Below are positions 10,551 through 23,600 of a stretch of DNA of 64,000 nt, piece after piece. The translations under genes were made by a program, and so were the position numbers. Source of the DNA: Blastomyces gilchristii SLH14081 (Eukaryota; Ascomycota; Eurotiomycetes; Onygenales; Ajellomycetaceae); the NCBI RefSeq assembly GCF_000003855.2, contig NW_003101668.1:1590031-1654030 (forward strand), read 5' to 3'. Position 1 is the stretch's first letter; each line of letters starts with the position of its first letter. A model generated the notes under the pieces. That model was not told the DNA's origin. It worked only from the letters and a program-made list of their open reading frames with translations, and did no database searches.

Positions 10551-13220
10551 GATGACGATGGCGGGTGGCGGAGGCCAGCTCGCGAGAGGTAGAGAGAGAG
10601 AGAGAGGGAGAGAGAGTTGTTGGAGTTGGAGAGATGTCCGGATTAGAGCCGAGAACTAGAGACAGAAGCGCTTCAACAAAGAACAGAAAAGACCTATCTA
10701 TTTCACATTAATTATAATAAATAGTAATTATTATTATCCTTGATATAGAAAATGGCGATTCGTACAAAAGAAATGCAAAGTCGTCCGAGACCTTAAATTG
10801 AGCACTGCTATATGTGTACAGTACTGTTACTGTGAGTACAACTTCTTCGGCGCTTAAACCGACAAGGATGATGATATCATTCTTGTCCAGAACTTAAGAG
10901 CCAGACAGAGCTTGCGTCTACAGTATATAACCCGCTACAGGTTTAAAAAACAAAGCACAAGCAATTTCCTTTTTCATGGAATAGCTCTAGGTACACCAGA
11001 GATAGCCGCGCGTTGTCCTGTGTTTCGAATGGATGAGGGATGAGATCTAAATGTGCGTGAAGTGGAATGAATGAATCTTCACTGAAGAAACTCCTCTTTT
11101 TATTTCATGATAAATCAAAGGGTCCCATCACCCACCATACATATATCTTCCTCAACGCCCGTAATCGTAATCTGTAAAGTAGATAAATTTGAGAGAGTGG
11201 TTCATTTGGGCCGGGGCGTAAAATTCATATCTACAGCGTAGATGTACTCCTGTATACTGTAAGGTAGACAACACTCCCATGAACCAAGAGGATGCGGGAA
11301 TATCAAACTAATATCCTTCATGGTCTCTGTGATGTACCACTGCGCAAGGCATGATGGATACATATCGAACTGCTGCTTAACCAATATGTCTGTGTTGGAG
11401 TTATTCTTGATATAAAAGCCCTTGCCCAATGAATGGGGCGCACGAATTTGGCTCACTTACGCGAACCTAAAGATGTGTCCAATCAGGACATCAGGATAGC
11501 GCAAGTGTGTCCGGGATCCCACCTAGTCTGGCGTCGGGACGGCGGCGGCGAATTTTGCTTGAACTAGCTCGTCAAACCAAGGGACAAGCTGCGGGGGCCT
11601 TGCGTGGCTGGGGGTCCCTCTCCCGTGAGTATTCCAAGGTTTGTGTTCAGGGCATTCAGGTACGGGGTGCAGAGATGTTGGAACGCTATGCTGTGTCCTT
11701 GTGCAGCGTTATTTGTACGCTCTGATATGCAGGGGCGGTTGAGAACAGCGTGGATTGAGTTGGAGAAGGGAGAGAAGTCGATCAAAGATATTAGATGAAG
11801 AAACCACGCAAGCCACATTTTTTTCCGCACGGGAGGGATGAAGCAACTAGAATTTGAGAATTTGATCAGATCCAGATACGAGTTATAGATAGCTAGAGGG
11901 GTAAACCTTGTCCGAACCAGCAGGACAATTCCTCATTCCTCAGATATTGATGGTAGATTCAGCTGCAAACCCTCCATGACGCCGGTGGACAGGATGCAGC
12001 TAATAAGCAACCGAGGCTACAGGCGGCTGGTCAGATGAACAGAGGCATGCAACTTGACGTCTTCTCGTCTTCATAGCGCGTGGTCAATTGGGCGAGAGTG
12101 ATTGGGAATTCGGCGAGAGGATGCAAAAACGAAGACGGCGATGAGAGAGGGGAAAGGCGGGATGGGTGATGTTGGTTTTGTTGAGGAGCAGGTACCTGTA
12201 CAAGATTTTGCACTGAAGCAACGCTTCTGGGCGTGTACCGGTACCCAACTCCGCATTCAACAGTATTCCGTATTCCATGGCAGATTGACCGTGTTAGTCT
12301 GAATAACTGAAGACTCAAGAGGATTAAAGATGCCAAAATAGTTCCATTATTCCATAGTTATATTTCCGTACTCAGCTTGTACGTGTATTTGTGCTTCATC
12401 CAATTTTTAGAGACCAAGCCAATGAGATAAATATTAAAATAAATACTGAAGAATATTTAAACAAATAAATAAATGCAAGACGTTTTGGTTTTGCTATGGA
12501 ATCTATCTACTAAATACTCTATTTACTTCCCAGCCCAATCTCCCTTTTTTTTTTTTTTTTCCCCTTTTTCATTGTATGTAAATAAGTTAAAGCTGTCTGG
12601 TTTGGTTGCTGAGTCTGCCGCTGTTGGTGTTGCTGAGTTGCGTGCGAGTCCAAGTCCACATCCACATCCGCTTCCACTTCCAACTTCTCCTATTTATTTA
12701 AATATCTTCATCTCTGTTTCATCTCCTTTCGGTTCCTTGTCTACACCCTCTCCCCCGTCCCTCTCCACTCGTTTGTCCGCCTTGTTGCTGTACGTGTTCG
12801 TCCTCTGGCTGGATGTTCCATTCTCTCTTGCTAAATAACCTAGCTTGAACACCTCCAGAGCTCTCTCTCTCCCTGTCCAGAAAACTTTCCGAGGGTTTCA
12901 CACTCCACAACGCCTCACCAGGAACGAGATCCCACAATCCAGACGACGAAAAATAACCACCTCTTCCATCCCCTCTCCAACGACTCCATCCCCATTAATA
13001 TACACTCAGGCGATTTACTAGCTTCGATATCGTCGGTGTCCGCGACCAATTGGCCCCGAAATCTCAGTCTCGTCGCTCCGCTCGCGGGTAGTTTCCCTCC
13101 CCGCGTCCGCAGGCGACACTTATAACAGAAGCTCCACCACAACTGCTTGCGCACCATATTGCCCGTTCGAACGGCTCTCTGTAGCTGGGCGGTTATCGCC
13201 ACGGCTACCCTTTCTATACA
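10551..13220. promoter_or_regulatory. Long divergent intergenic region
   Basis: About 2.7 kb between the start of the unknown membrane protein and the start of the ceramide synthase. It contains a (GA)n run near 10592-10615, a T-rich run at about 12546-12560 and a pyrimidine-rich leader from about 12700. Several 60-120-codon frames occur on both strands around 11,200-12,340, but none has a recognisable motif or frame continuity across plausible introns, so I do not annotate them. Confidence 0.45.
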
Positions 13221-14996
13221 ATGGTGAAGACCCTCTCCAGCCAGCCCAATTCAGTTTCCGAAGTCAATGCCTGTGTTTCTCCCATGGAAGGCTGTCGGGC
13301 GGCCAAGATGAAGCCAAAAGAGGAGACCAATTTTCGACAATGGGTGCTGCAAAATCAGATAGGTAAATATAAACTCTACCCTCTTATCTATTTGATATCC
13401 CATTATTCAAACACTGATACAATTATGTCTGTCTGTATATAGGTATCTGCATCACCATCCTCACAATGATATTCGCCCTGCACAATCTCTATCCATCTCT
13501 AAGACCGTACACCTCCCCTTTCCTGCAATTACCGCACTACCAGCCTGAGAAGGGTACATATGTCCAGGGTTGGGATGATCTTTATTTTGCCATGGGAGGC
13601 GTTCTGGCATTCACTGCCGTCAGGGCGATCGCTGTCGAGTGGATCTTCCAGCCCCTTGCCCGAAGATACGGTCTGAAGCATAAGGCCGCCGTCCGGTTGG
13701 CGGAACAAGGCTGGCTTCTTGTTTACTATTTTGGTTTCTGGACTTACGGAGTGGTAGGTTCCTACTATTTGTTTATGTGTCTCAATGCGCGGCCTTCTTT
13801 TCATTGCATTGTTGAATTTTGAATCTCCTGCCACCCCCCCCTCCTCCCCCCCCCGGGGGGGGGGGGGGGGGGAAACACACACAAACATCAAAATTTCCTC
13901 TCAAAAGATAGGAAAATGCTTTGCTAATTCTGTTTTAATCCCTTTGCTTTTTATAGTGCCTTTGGTACCATTCTAAATACTGGAATAATTTCCGCGAGAT
14001 ATGGACCGACTGGCCTTCCAGAGACATCTCCGGCGTCTTCAAGTGGTACTGCCTGACACAGCTGGCGTTCTGGTTCCAACAGATCATCGTCATCAACATT
14101 GAGGAGAGGCGGAAGGATTACTATCAGATGCTGGTTCACCACATCGTCACAAGCACTCTTTTAGGCTCTGCTTATGTCTATGGCTTCTACAACGTCGCCA
14201 ACGTCGTCCTCTGTATCATGGACATCGTCGATTTCCTGCTGCCGGTAAGACGCACATTTCCACTTCTACCATGGGGAATCAACCTGTCAACAGTCTAACC
14301 GGTAAATAATAATTATAGGCCGCAAAAATCCTTAAATACCTCGGATACGAACGCGCCTGCACCGTAGGGTTCATAGTCTTCCTCGTCACCTGGGTAATAT
14401 CGCGCCACATCATCTACAACCTCCTTTGGTGGTCTATCTACGTCAACGTCCCCGACGTTATGCCCTACGGCTGCTACTCCGCCACGACAACGAAGATGAT
14501 CTCACCCGCTGCCAACACCACCCTGGACAACGGCGCCGCATCCATAGACCTAAACAACTGGAACCACCTCCTCCACCCATTCCAAGACCTGGGCGGCCGC
14601 ATCTGCATGAGCCCGCGCATCAAATGGGTGTTCCTCTCTTTCTTGCTTTTCCTACAGATCCTCGCCCTTATATGGTTCACGATGATTCTGCGTGTGGCTG
14701 TTAAGGTGCTGAAGAGCGGGTCAGCGGAGGACTCACGGAGCGATGACGAAGGGGAGGAGGAAGAAGAAGTGAATTCGGAGACTACGAGGATGGGTGGAAA
14801 TGGGACAATTGCTGGTGTTCGTGATGGGATTAATGGTAATGGGACCGCGATCGTTTCGGGCAGTTCTACTTCATCGTCAACCGCGCAGGGTCATCATCCT
14901 GTGCGAATTCGGACGGGTCGGGGCCGGGTTACGTTGAGTGATCAGAATGACCGGAAAGCGTTGTTGGGGCGCATTGGGTGTGATAAACCCTCATGA
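13221..14996 (+). CDS. lag1: Ceramide synthase, Lag1/Lac1 type (TLC domain)
   Basis: Exons 13221-13362, 13443-13753, 13957-14244 and 14319-14996; 472 aa. Ceramide synthases of the ER acylate sphingoid bases with fatty acyl-CoA. The signature Lag1 motif is present: QLAFWFQQIIVINIEERRKD followed by YYQMLVHHIVTSTLLGSAY (residues about 186-224), including the catalytic-type double histidine H212-H213. Downstream are the conserved acidic residues in CIMDIVDFLLP and AAKILKYLGYER. Several TM helices surround the motif, including ITILTMIFALHNLY near the N-terminus and WVFLSFLLFLQILALIWFTM near the end. The C-terminal tail is acidic and then Ser/Gly/Thr-rich (EEEEEVNSE ...). The N-terminal 45 aa are polar. 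Intron 2 (203 nt) contains a C/G homopolymer palindrome. All splice sites are GT-AG and preserve frame. Confidence 0.95.
13846..13872. repeat. C9-G18 palindromic homopolymer tract in ceramide synthase intron 2
   Basis: Nine C are followed immediately by eighteen G (preceded by further C-rich sequence from 13832). The C9G9 core is an 18-bp perfect palindrome, and the G run alone could form a quadruplex. It lies within the intron between exons 2 and 3. Confidence 0.85.
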
Positions 14997-16636
14997 AAAT
15001 GGGTAAAATCTATTTCCCCCCCTTTTTCTACGAGCACATTTTTTGTTCTTTTTTTTCAATTTGGTTCGATTTGATTTAATTGAAGATGAAAACCAGATTT
15101 CTGCAATATCTAGTTCTCTTTTTTATATATTTTGTTTCTACATTCTGATATTTCTTTTCCTGCTTTTCTTTCATACCCTCACTTTATTTTAATCTGCGCT
15201 GTTAGTATCAGTCACATCTATTTACTTCCTGATTCCTGCTTGTACCCATTTCCGTCTTCCTTCCTTTCTTTTTATATTCTAACAGGCCTCTTTTACATCA
15301 CTTACCATGCCTGCATCATGAATTCCCTTCCGTTTTGCTGCTAGCTTTACCCCGCCATTCACACCATGAAAGACCTTGCTTGACCTTTTCCCCCTTCTCA
15401 ACCTCCCTCCACAGACTAACAACAGGTCCGTCATTTTGTTTACACAAATTTGAGGGATTATTCATGCCTGATCATGTTTTCTCCATACATACATACATTG
15501 ATGTCCAAATGACTTCCCCACGTTGCAGCTCTGTTGTTATATCGGCTCTGATCATTGGTATGGTTTATCGTTTGTCTAAATCCAGGGGATGGGATGAGTG
15601 AAGAATATGCTGGGATGGATGATATGACCAGAGAGTTTTTCCTATTTTGTTTAAACGTTCAATATGCACACCTATTCTGTTTTGATTTTGATTTTCCGCT
15701 TTGTTTTTTTTGTGTTTATTACTTTGCTCGCCCAGATACCACCCTTTTTAAACGGACATATTATATATACCCAGCTAAGTAGGTTTTGTTAGATTTTTTT
15801 TTTTTTTTCCGCCCTTCTTTTCGTTCGATGTTGCTCAGATGAGGATTTATGTGATTTAGCTACAGAAGACTGAATTGAGCTTGATTACTTCTAAAAGAGT
15901 GTCTGTAGTTTTCAGCTGCCCACATATTTGAGATTTTATTTAACTATATCATGGTCACTACTGGCCAGGCTGTTATCTGTATGTACAGTACATTGTCTCT
16001 GAAATTCCCTAATGATGAGATATATATATATATATAAGATTTTATATTCTCAAACTCTCTCCTTTAATAACAGATGTCTAAAGATTTCTAATATAATAGT
16101 ATTCAAACGGAAAGTATCATATATTTCTCAATAAAGTCATTAAAGCTCAACATAGTCTTCTTTACTTAGCTCTCTACAATGCAAGAGTATGAACGGTTTG
16201 ATAAAACATAGGAGGTTATTTTACTAATTGAGGGGGCAGACATCTATTAGGGACATATGTAAGAAGCCTATAGTATAGGCCTTAACTGTGCGTAAATTTC
16301 AGTGCGCGCGATGGATATCTATACTGATATCATTTGAGAGCATATCAAAGTGAGAAGAGACGGCGGTTGTGAGAGAGAAGAGCTTCATTCATAGCCATGT
16401 TTTCGTTCGTTTGCGCCTCTCAAATATCCCGACACTGTTCCGTTCATAGTACTGAGCAGAAGGGGTGGCGCTCACGAAACTCTACGGTATATACATATAA
16501 TACATGATCCGCCCAATGTACATGTACATGTACAGTGTAATAATATATCTGTCTGTCTGTCTGTGATAGCCATTTTCGAGACATCAACAGTCAACCACCC
16601 TTCCCCTACATACCACCCAACCGCCCGCCCCAAAGG

Positions 16637-16678
<42 letters not shown>

Positions 16679-16743
16679 CAAAAAAAGAAAAAAAAAAGAG
16701 AAAAAGAAAAAGAAAAAGAAAAAGAAAGGTAAACCAGCCCCTT
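14997..16743. other. Intergenic, convergent 3' ends, simple-sequence rich
   Basis: About 1.75 kb between lag1 and the Zn2Cys6 gene. It is T-rich after lag1 (likely 3' UTR to about 15,200), with T runs at about 15,790-15,808, (TA)n at 16,019-16,034, TGTC/CTGT repeats at about 16,549-16,564 and a long A tract described separately. No gene is supported. Confidence 0.55.
16639..16729. repeat. A38 homopolymer followed by A/AG-rich simple sequence
   Basis: Thirty-eight consecutive A residues (16639-16676), then CCC and a purine tract with (AAAAAG)n character to about 16,729, just 3' of the Zn2Cys6 gene stop codon. There is no LINE or SINE body next to it. Confidence 0.9.
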
Positions 16744-19733
16744 TTATAAATCAGACTCCAGCAATCCTGTCATATACTGATTCCCACGGAACCAATCCTG
16801 CAGCGTCGGAGGCATCATCTCCCCCACACCTGCACCATCAGCTGGTACCTGCTGGCCAGCTGCTACACCTAGCGTACTACCGCTGCCCATACCAGTGTTG
16901 ATATTATTATTCATCATTCCTCCAGCCGGAGGGCCGAAACCCAATTCCCACAGATAGCTATCGACTTCATCCGCGCCCCATTGCATGTCCATTTGCTGAC
17001 TAGCATATGCAGTCGCGTCGTCGATCGCTGATACACCAGTATCCCCATAGTTAGCACCAGGATTAACATTAGCACCCTGCTGCTGTAGCTGCTGGAACTG
17101 CTGCTGCTGCTGCTGCTGTTGTTGGTGCTGTTGTCCTTGTTGCTGCTGCTGCTGGCCCTGCCCCTGCCCCTGCCCCACCCCCCCCTCCCTCATCCTTACA
17201 TCAACATACAACCGCGCAACCTGATAAAACACGGCACAGAGCTTACAAAGCCTGTCCGCCGCCTCGGAAATGTGGCGCGCTGACTCCAGCGAGCTGGAGA
17301 CTTCCCCCAGTAGCTTCAGGTCGGCCAGATCCGCTGTGGCGATCGTGTGCGTGAACAGCACTAAGTAGGGCGTGAAGGGCGAGTGCAGGAGCGACCAGAC
17401 GATATATCCTCTGAAGAGATAGTCGCTGGCCTTTTGGAAGTCGACGGTGAATTGTTGGTGCAGGCGCAGGGCGCTGCGGGCGGAGTTTACGCAGGCGGGA
17501 TCAAGATAGGTGGAACCCTTTGGGGGGCTTTGGTTTTGGTGCTGGGGCTGGTGCTGATGCTGACTTTCGTGCTCTGGTGGGGGTGGAGGCCTTGCGCGGA
17601 ATATGATGGTGAGGAGGTGGTGGTAGGAAAGATCGGCCATGGAGGAAGCGTAGCGGAAGAATGTGGCGTGGTAGGCTGTGAGATCCGAGTCTGGCTGCTT
17701 TGGATGCAGGATTTAGTAAATATAACCAGGAGATCACACCGGGGCTAACGAGATTTTCGCCGGAGAGGGGCGAGAAGATCGAAAACTCACCGGAACATAT
17801 CCAACTCTCCACTTCTCTACCTCCATTGCTAGATTGTACGTTCTCTCCGCCCGTACCTCTGCGCTCTCCGATAACGCCTTCGCCGAATACAACTTCTCAA
17901 ATATCTGCGCTGCAACCTTCGCATACGTCACCCACACCTCATACATCGAGTACCAGGGACCAAATTTGGGATCTTCTGGCGGACTTGGAAAGTCAAGGGC
18001 AATATCGTAGTCCTGCAGTGTTGAGCTACGGCCAAGCGATAATGTTAGGTCTTTATCCAGTACGTAAATAAACCAAAATAAGGACTTTCTCTGATATTCT
18101 TCCTTTTCGCTGACGCCTGGGCCGGAGACGCTGTGGTGATATCCTAGGCTCTGGCACATGCGGGCAGCAGCGCTGACGAAGGCCCAGCATAGGGATGGCT
18201 TGGAGGCCTCGGTGGCATGGAAGGCGGCTAGGGCTAAGGCCTGAGTGTTTTCGTAAGACGGCTGGAGAAACAGGTCGAAGGTGTTGAGGGCTGTTTCGAA
18301 GTTTGAGCGACACATGTTGGAGTAGTGGGCAAGACCGCTAGGCATCAGGGATGTTAATTCCGGCGGTGGTGGTACCTGTTGTTCATGGCGGCGGAGGTTG
18401 TCGTCCCGGTGGTGGGAGCCTGGTAAAAAATAATGCAGCTCTTCAAACATGTAACATAGCGTACAGTTTACGATGGCAAAGTGGGCGGCAGAGTACTCCT
18501 CTGTACAGAAGTATAAGTCCTTGCAGAATTTGGTGATAGCAGGGAGGTCGAGGAAGGGGAGATTCAGGAGGAAAAAGGGGTGCGATGCTGAGATCAATTA
18601 GTAACTATGCCATTTCCGCGCATAAGATGGATAATGGAGAGCAAAAATATTGAAAGCACACCCTTTGCATTCTTCAGTACAGCCAGCACCACCTCCAGCG
18701 GCGGCATCTCCAGCTTGGAAAGATCAGCATGGGTGGAAGCCGGTTTTTGTCCTGCAAACCGCAACGTATGAACCGAAGAAGGAAGCTTCTGTCTCTCAAC
18801 AATATCCTTTAGGGCTGCGAGCGCATGCATCATCTCCGGACTATGTTCTGCAAGGGGTGTTTTCACTACCACCTTCTCAAACAGCTCGCTGGCGTGCGCG
18901 GAATGTGCACTCATGGACGGTTCTCCTTCAAACTCAGGATTTGTCGTGTTGCTATGGGTAGATTCTGCGCTTGATACCGTGGCAGGGACAGTTGCTGCCT
19001 GTGATGGTATCCGTTTCTGCTCTTTGCGTTCTTCGTGGAAGTCATTGGAACTGGACACGCGGGATCGCAGTTCCTCCTGTTGTTGTTGTAGTAGTTGCAA
19101 TGGAGACTTGTTATTGCTACCGTGATTGAGGGTAAGGTCCCGCAGGAGATTTTCAATTCCAGCTAGCCGCTGGTCTATGATTTCGATCTTTTTCTCACTG
19201 TTCAAGCCTCGCTTTTAGTATTTGCTCGGAATATATAAGTACCTAATCAAGTACCCAGCGGGAGAACAAAAGTTAAAATTCTAAAATAGCATACTATTGA
19301 TGTGAAATCAGGACCCTCTGTCGCTGTTCCCTCACCCGCGGAGAGGTTCGACAGACGGATTTTGCAATTCGACAGTTGGAGCAAGGAGCACCCCGATCAC
19401 ATTTAATCTTTCATGAAGCAAGGCAACTAGGTAAGCATATGTAATGTCTTTTATATTATGATATTGAACTAAGTATTGAAATCGACCAACCTTTCGAATG
19501 CGGCAGTTGTCGCACTGTATTTGTTCCCCTTGTTAGCAGGAGGTATTGCAAAACTCCAGTTTTTACTTTGACCCCGCAGAGGTACAGCGTAAGAAGAGGA
19601 TTTATTATAAGTATAAGGAGGGGCTATAAGCGGGACGAAGGGGCATGTCTCCGCAAATACATGTGAGAGTACCTACCGCACGAGAGGCGGAAGGCTCCTG
19701 GCCGAGCGGCACATCGCCTTTGTCGATTTCCAT
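16744..19733 (-). CDS. Zn2Cys6 transcription factor with fungal-specific regulatory domain and Gln-rich tail
   Basis: Exons 19733-19677, 19514-19491, 19407-19295, 19197-18662, 18587-17791 and 17697-16744; 826 aa. The zinc cluster is spread over three exons, Cys at 20, 23, 30, 36, 39 and 46 (spacing CX2CX6CX5CX2CX6C; CDNCRIRKIKC then DRGAPCSNCRIAKSVC). A basic linker RVREQRQRV leads to a coiled-coil segment (KKIEIIDQRLAGIENLLRDL). The middle part (about 245-510) has the character of the fungal_trans (MHR) domain: CRSNFETALNTFDLF, ALAAFHATEASKPS, ARMCQSLGYH, FWFIYVLDKDLTLSLGR. The C-terminal region includes SDLTAYHATFFRYASSMADL and a GQ/poly-Q tract encoded at about 17071-17175. It ends DWFRGNQYMTGLLESDL. 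Exon 2 is only 24 nt. The last acceptor is a tandem AAGCAG, so one Gln is optional. Divergent from the ABC transporter, which makes it a candidate regulator of that gene. Confidence 0.93.
17071..17175 (-). repeat. CAG/CTG repeat tract encoding poly-Gln and Gly-Gln repeats
   Basis: On the minus strand this encodes GQGQGQGQ, then runs of Gln broken by Gly, His, Phe and Leu, in the C-terminal part of the Zn2Cys6 protein. Gln-rich segments are common in activation regions of fungal regulators. The trinucleotide tract is likely length-polymorphic. Confidence 0.85.
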
Positions 19734-20643
19734 TTTCCCTTGATGGTAAGGGGATAAATAACTTATCAATAACAACAATAGAGCTATGGGGGTTTCGGGT
19801 CAAGCTCCAGGCCCAGATCCCTTACGCGCGGGGAGGGTAACTTAGCAGGTAGCTTGCTAGCTTGCTTGATAGTGTGGCTGCCAGTTAGCTCAAGCCAGGC
19901 AGAGCAGTCCTTCGGCATATACTATGCATGGTGGTCTCATTTAGCTGTGGACGTTTCGATCAGAGAACACAGGGGAAGCTGGCCGACCATCGCAAATCGC
20001 AAGAATCACCAGCATGATTCTGGTTTTGCAGTCACACACACCCAATCTGGAACTGTGGAGGGAGGGTTTTGATGGTTTTGATATCTCGGGTCCCGCGGGC
20101 GCCGACACCTGAGGCTGAGTCGAAAACCGGCATAGTGGGGCTTGGCGATTTGCTGCCTTGCCAGGCCCTGATTGGCTGTGGAGGAACATTCGGGCCGGGG
20201 TGGTCTGGACGCCGAGAGTCATTCCGGACTCAGGAGGCTCTAAGAACAACGTCGCTGTTCGTGTTTGGTTAAGGGGGAGCATGTAACCAGCAAACTGGCG
20301 CAGAGAGAGAGAGGGTCTATGACGCTGCCCCCGGGACTTGAAATTGCCAAATACGAGACGGAAACATATCTTTCCATTCCCATGAAGAATCCCTGGTCTA
20401 ATCATCTGGACCAAGACAGCGCGTGTGCGCGCTGCCCTCGGGTTCCGTAGCTCTATGGGTGGGAGCCGTGACAAGAAAATTAAAAATGTTGCCTGGTGAC
20501 TAGAGCTTCCGTAGCTAGCTTCATTTTGAGGGCGAGAGCCACTGGGCAGAGAAAAAAAAAAATATTTAGATAGGCGAACCCCAGATTTGACATTCAGAAA
20601 TTCCAGCATAGCTCTCAATTCGAATGTCAACGACTTTTTCGTC
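19734..20643. promoter_or_regulatory. Bidirectional promoter region of the Zn2Cys6 regulator and the ABC transporter
   Basis: About 0.9 kb separates the two divergent start codons. Several CGG/CCG trinucleotides occur here, the half-site class bound by Zn2Cys6 dimers. No specific operator can be assigned by eye. A long frame on the minus strand (19941-20762) overlaps the transporter start and is rejected as coding. Confidence 0.5.
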
Positions 20644-23600
20644 ATGTCGCCTGAAGAAAAGCCGCCGTCGTCAGCACAAAGCTCGGATGGCGAGACCAAG
20701 GAGGAGAAGTCACAGGAGGGGGGGATGGGACATTTAATTGTGAGCATCCGTGTAACATCCATCTATGGCAACCTCTGTCTGTATAGATCTAATATAGAAA
20801 CAAAATAATAGCGGGTGTTTTCCTATACGGACTCAAGTTCCTGGGCACTCTATGGTGTTTCTTTCATCGCAGCCATCGCAGCTGGCGCTGCCATGCCATT
20901 GATGACCCTGGTATTCGGTGGGTTTGTAACTACTATTACGGATTTCTCTATGGGAATGGCATCGCCAGACGAATTCCGTTCAGAAGTGAACAAGCTTGCG
21001 TGAGTTTGAGTTCTGATTGTTTTGTCCAAATCGGGAGACATTTTAGAGCTAATCATAGGAAAGGCTTTGGTTCATATACCTCTTTGTTGGCAAGTTTGTT
21101 CTGACCTATATCTTCACGGTACGAGTATATCATCTGCTCTCGATCACACAACACAAACCTATATATATATACTGACGTCTTAAAGGTGGCTATTACGATT
21201 GCTGGAATAAGAACTACCAAAACTCTCCGTGTGGACTTCCTGGAAAAAACCCTCCGCCAGGATGTCAACTTTTTTGATTCCTCAAACCAAGGGGCTACCG
21301 CAATGCATGTAACAACAAACGGGAATCTTGTTAATCAGGGCATTGCTGAGAAGCTGGCCTTGACCGTTCAAGCCACCTCGACCTTCTTTGCTGGGTTTAT
21401 TATAGCTTTCGTTGCCCAGTGGAAGTTAACCTTGATCGGAATATGTATTATTCCAGTGATCATCGTGACTATGGGGGTTTGTATCGCGGTCGATACAAAG
21501 CAGGAAGCAACAGTGCTAGGATTCTACAACAAAGCTGGTGCATTGGCGGAAGAAGCCTTCTCGAGCATTCGGACGGTTCAAGCCTTTTGGGCGCAGCCGC
21601 GTTTGGCGAAATCGTACAATGAGTACCTGCAGCTTGCGCATCTAGAAGGGAACAAGAAGTCTCCCAATTATGGTGTCCTGTTCTCAACCGAATTCTTTTG
21701 TACCTACTCCGCCTTTGGTCTAATCTTCTGGCAGGGGGTCAGATTTCTGTCAAGAGGAGAAATTGATGATCCCGGGACTATAGTCACGTACGTAAATTAT
21801 CCCCTACCTCCTTCAACTTGATTGCTCTCCACATTCTCGCTAACCTAAAACATAGGGTATTGTTTTCCATTATCATATCGGCAAGTGGAATTTCACAAAT
21901 GGCTCCCCATACCATAGCTTTCAGTAAGGCAGCTTCCGCTGCTTCAGAGCTCTTTAAAACAATTGATCGCCCCTCTGAAATTGATCCCTTATCGGAGGAT
22001 GGTATTCGCCCAACCGAATTGAACGGAGATATCGAAATCAAGGATGTGCATTTCTCCTACCCTTCGCGGGCTGCTTTTCCCGTTCTGACCGGCTTAGACC
22101 TTCATATTCCAGCTGGCAAAACTACTGCATTGGTTGGTCCAAGCGGGTGTGGCAAAAGCACAATTATTGCACTTCTTGAGCGCTGGTATAACCCATCGAG
22201 CGGTACCTTGACTCTCGATGGTCAAAACATTGATCAACTCAACCTCCATTGGCTTCGGACGAAGATCCGGCTTGTTCAACAGGTATAATATCCTACCATC
22301 CGAACATATTTGGAATATGAGCTAATTACCCTAGGAACCCGTTTTATTCAATGGAACAGTCTACCAAAACGTTTGTCACGGCCTGGTTGGAACAGAATCA
22401 GCGCACATGCCAGAATCCGAGAAGATGGAGCTTGTTGTCGAAGCTTGTAAGCTAGCAAACGCCCATGACTTCATCGAGGAATTACCAAAGGTAGGAAGCC
22501 CATTCAGGAAAGAAAACTATTTTCAACTTTAACTGAGACTCCTGGTAGAGTTACCACACCGAAATTGGAGAGAGGGCAAGCATGCTTTCGGGAGGCCAAA
22601 AACAACGAATCGCTATTGCTAGGAGTATAATATCTAATCCGAAGGTCCTTCTCCTTGACGAAGCAACGAGTGCTTTGGACCCACACGCGGAGAAGGCTGT
22701 TCAAGGAGCAATTGACAGGGTCTCCGAAAATCGCACCACTATCGTCATAGCCCATAAGCTTGCTACAATCAGAAACGCGGATAACATTGCGGTCATGGCA
22801 GCGGGCAAAGTTATTGAACAAGGGACTCATGATGAACTGGTCGCAGCTGGCGGCGCATACGCGCATCTTGTCGGTGTTCAGGATCTTGGCAGCAAAGCAG
22901 ATGGTGAACCAGGGGAAGAAGGATTTGAGGCAGCGGAATCTGTTAAGCCAGCGGAGCGTCGTATCTCGTTGATGCGAACAACGACAACCAAATCTTCCAT
23001 ACGACCTGCGGATGCCCCCGCGGAGGTATCTGAGCGCCCACTTTATGCGATGAAGCACAGCCTGTTGAAATGCTTATTCGTATTTTTGAGAGAGCAAGAA
23101 GGGACGAGATTTCAGTATTTTCTTGTCGTGATATCTTGTGTCGTGGGTGGTAAGTACATCCATCACTCCGTTGCCCCCTTCAAAGCCTTGATCTAACTTT
23201 GCGACAACAGGTATAACGTTCCCTGCCCATGCAATTCTGTTCTCGCGTCTGGTTTCTGTATTCACACTTGAGGGCCTAGCCATGGTAGACAGGGGAGACT
23301 TTTTCTCTCTCATGTTTTTTATTGTCGCAATCGGAAACCTGTTGGCTTACTTCATGCTGGGATATGTTTCAAATCGTATTGCCCAGGTTCGTTGAAGACT
23401 GAAGCAAGATGTTTCTCCATATGCATATTGCTAACTTCCAATGGCAGGTTGTTACCCACCGATTTCGCTCGGAAATATTTGAAACAATCCTCGGACAGGA
23501 TATGGAATTCTTCGACAAGCCAGAAAATGCTGTTGGTTCTTTAGCCTCCAGCTTGACCACCAAACCGACACAACTACAAGACCTCATGGGATTTAACATG

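Noticed and set aside
11202..12336. Several 60-100-codon frames in the long intergenic region left of lag1
   Set aside because: Frames on both strands overlap one another, lack motifs and cannot be joined through plausible introns into a recognisable protein.
16639..16729. Poly(A) tail of a retroposed gene or SINE
   Set aside because: No element body or target duplication is visible beside the tract. It is treated as simple sequence in a 3' flank.
19941..20762. 273-codon open frame on the minus strand over the ABC transporter promoter and first exon
   Set aside because: No recognisable domain, low-complexity Ser/Pro/Arg composition, and it overlaps the transporter start in antisense; most likely a chance frame.
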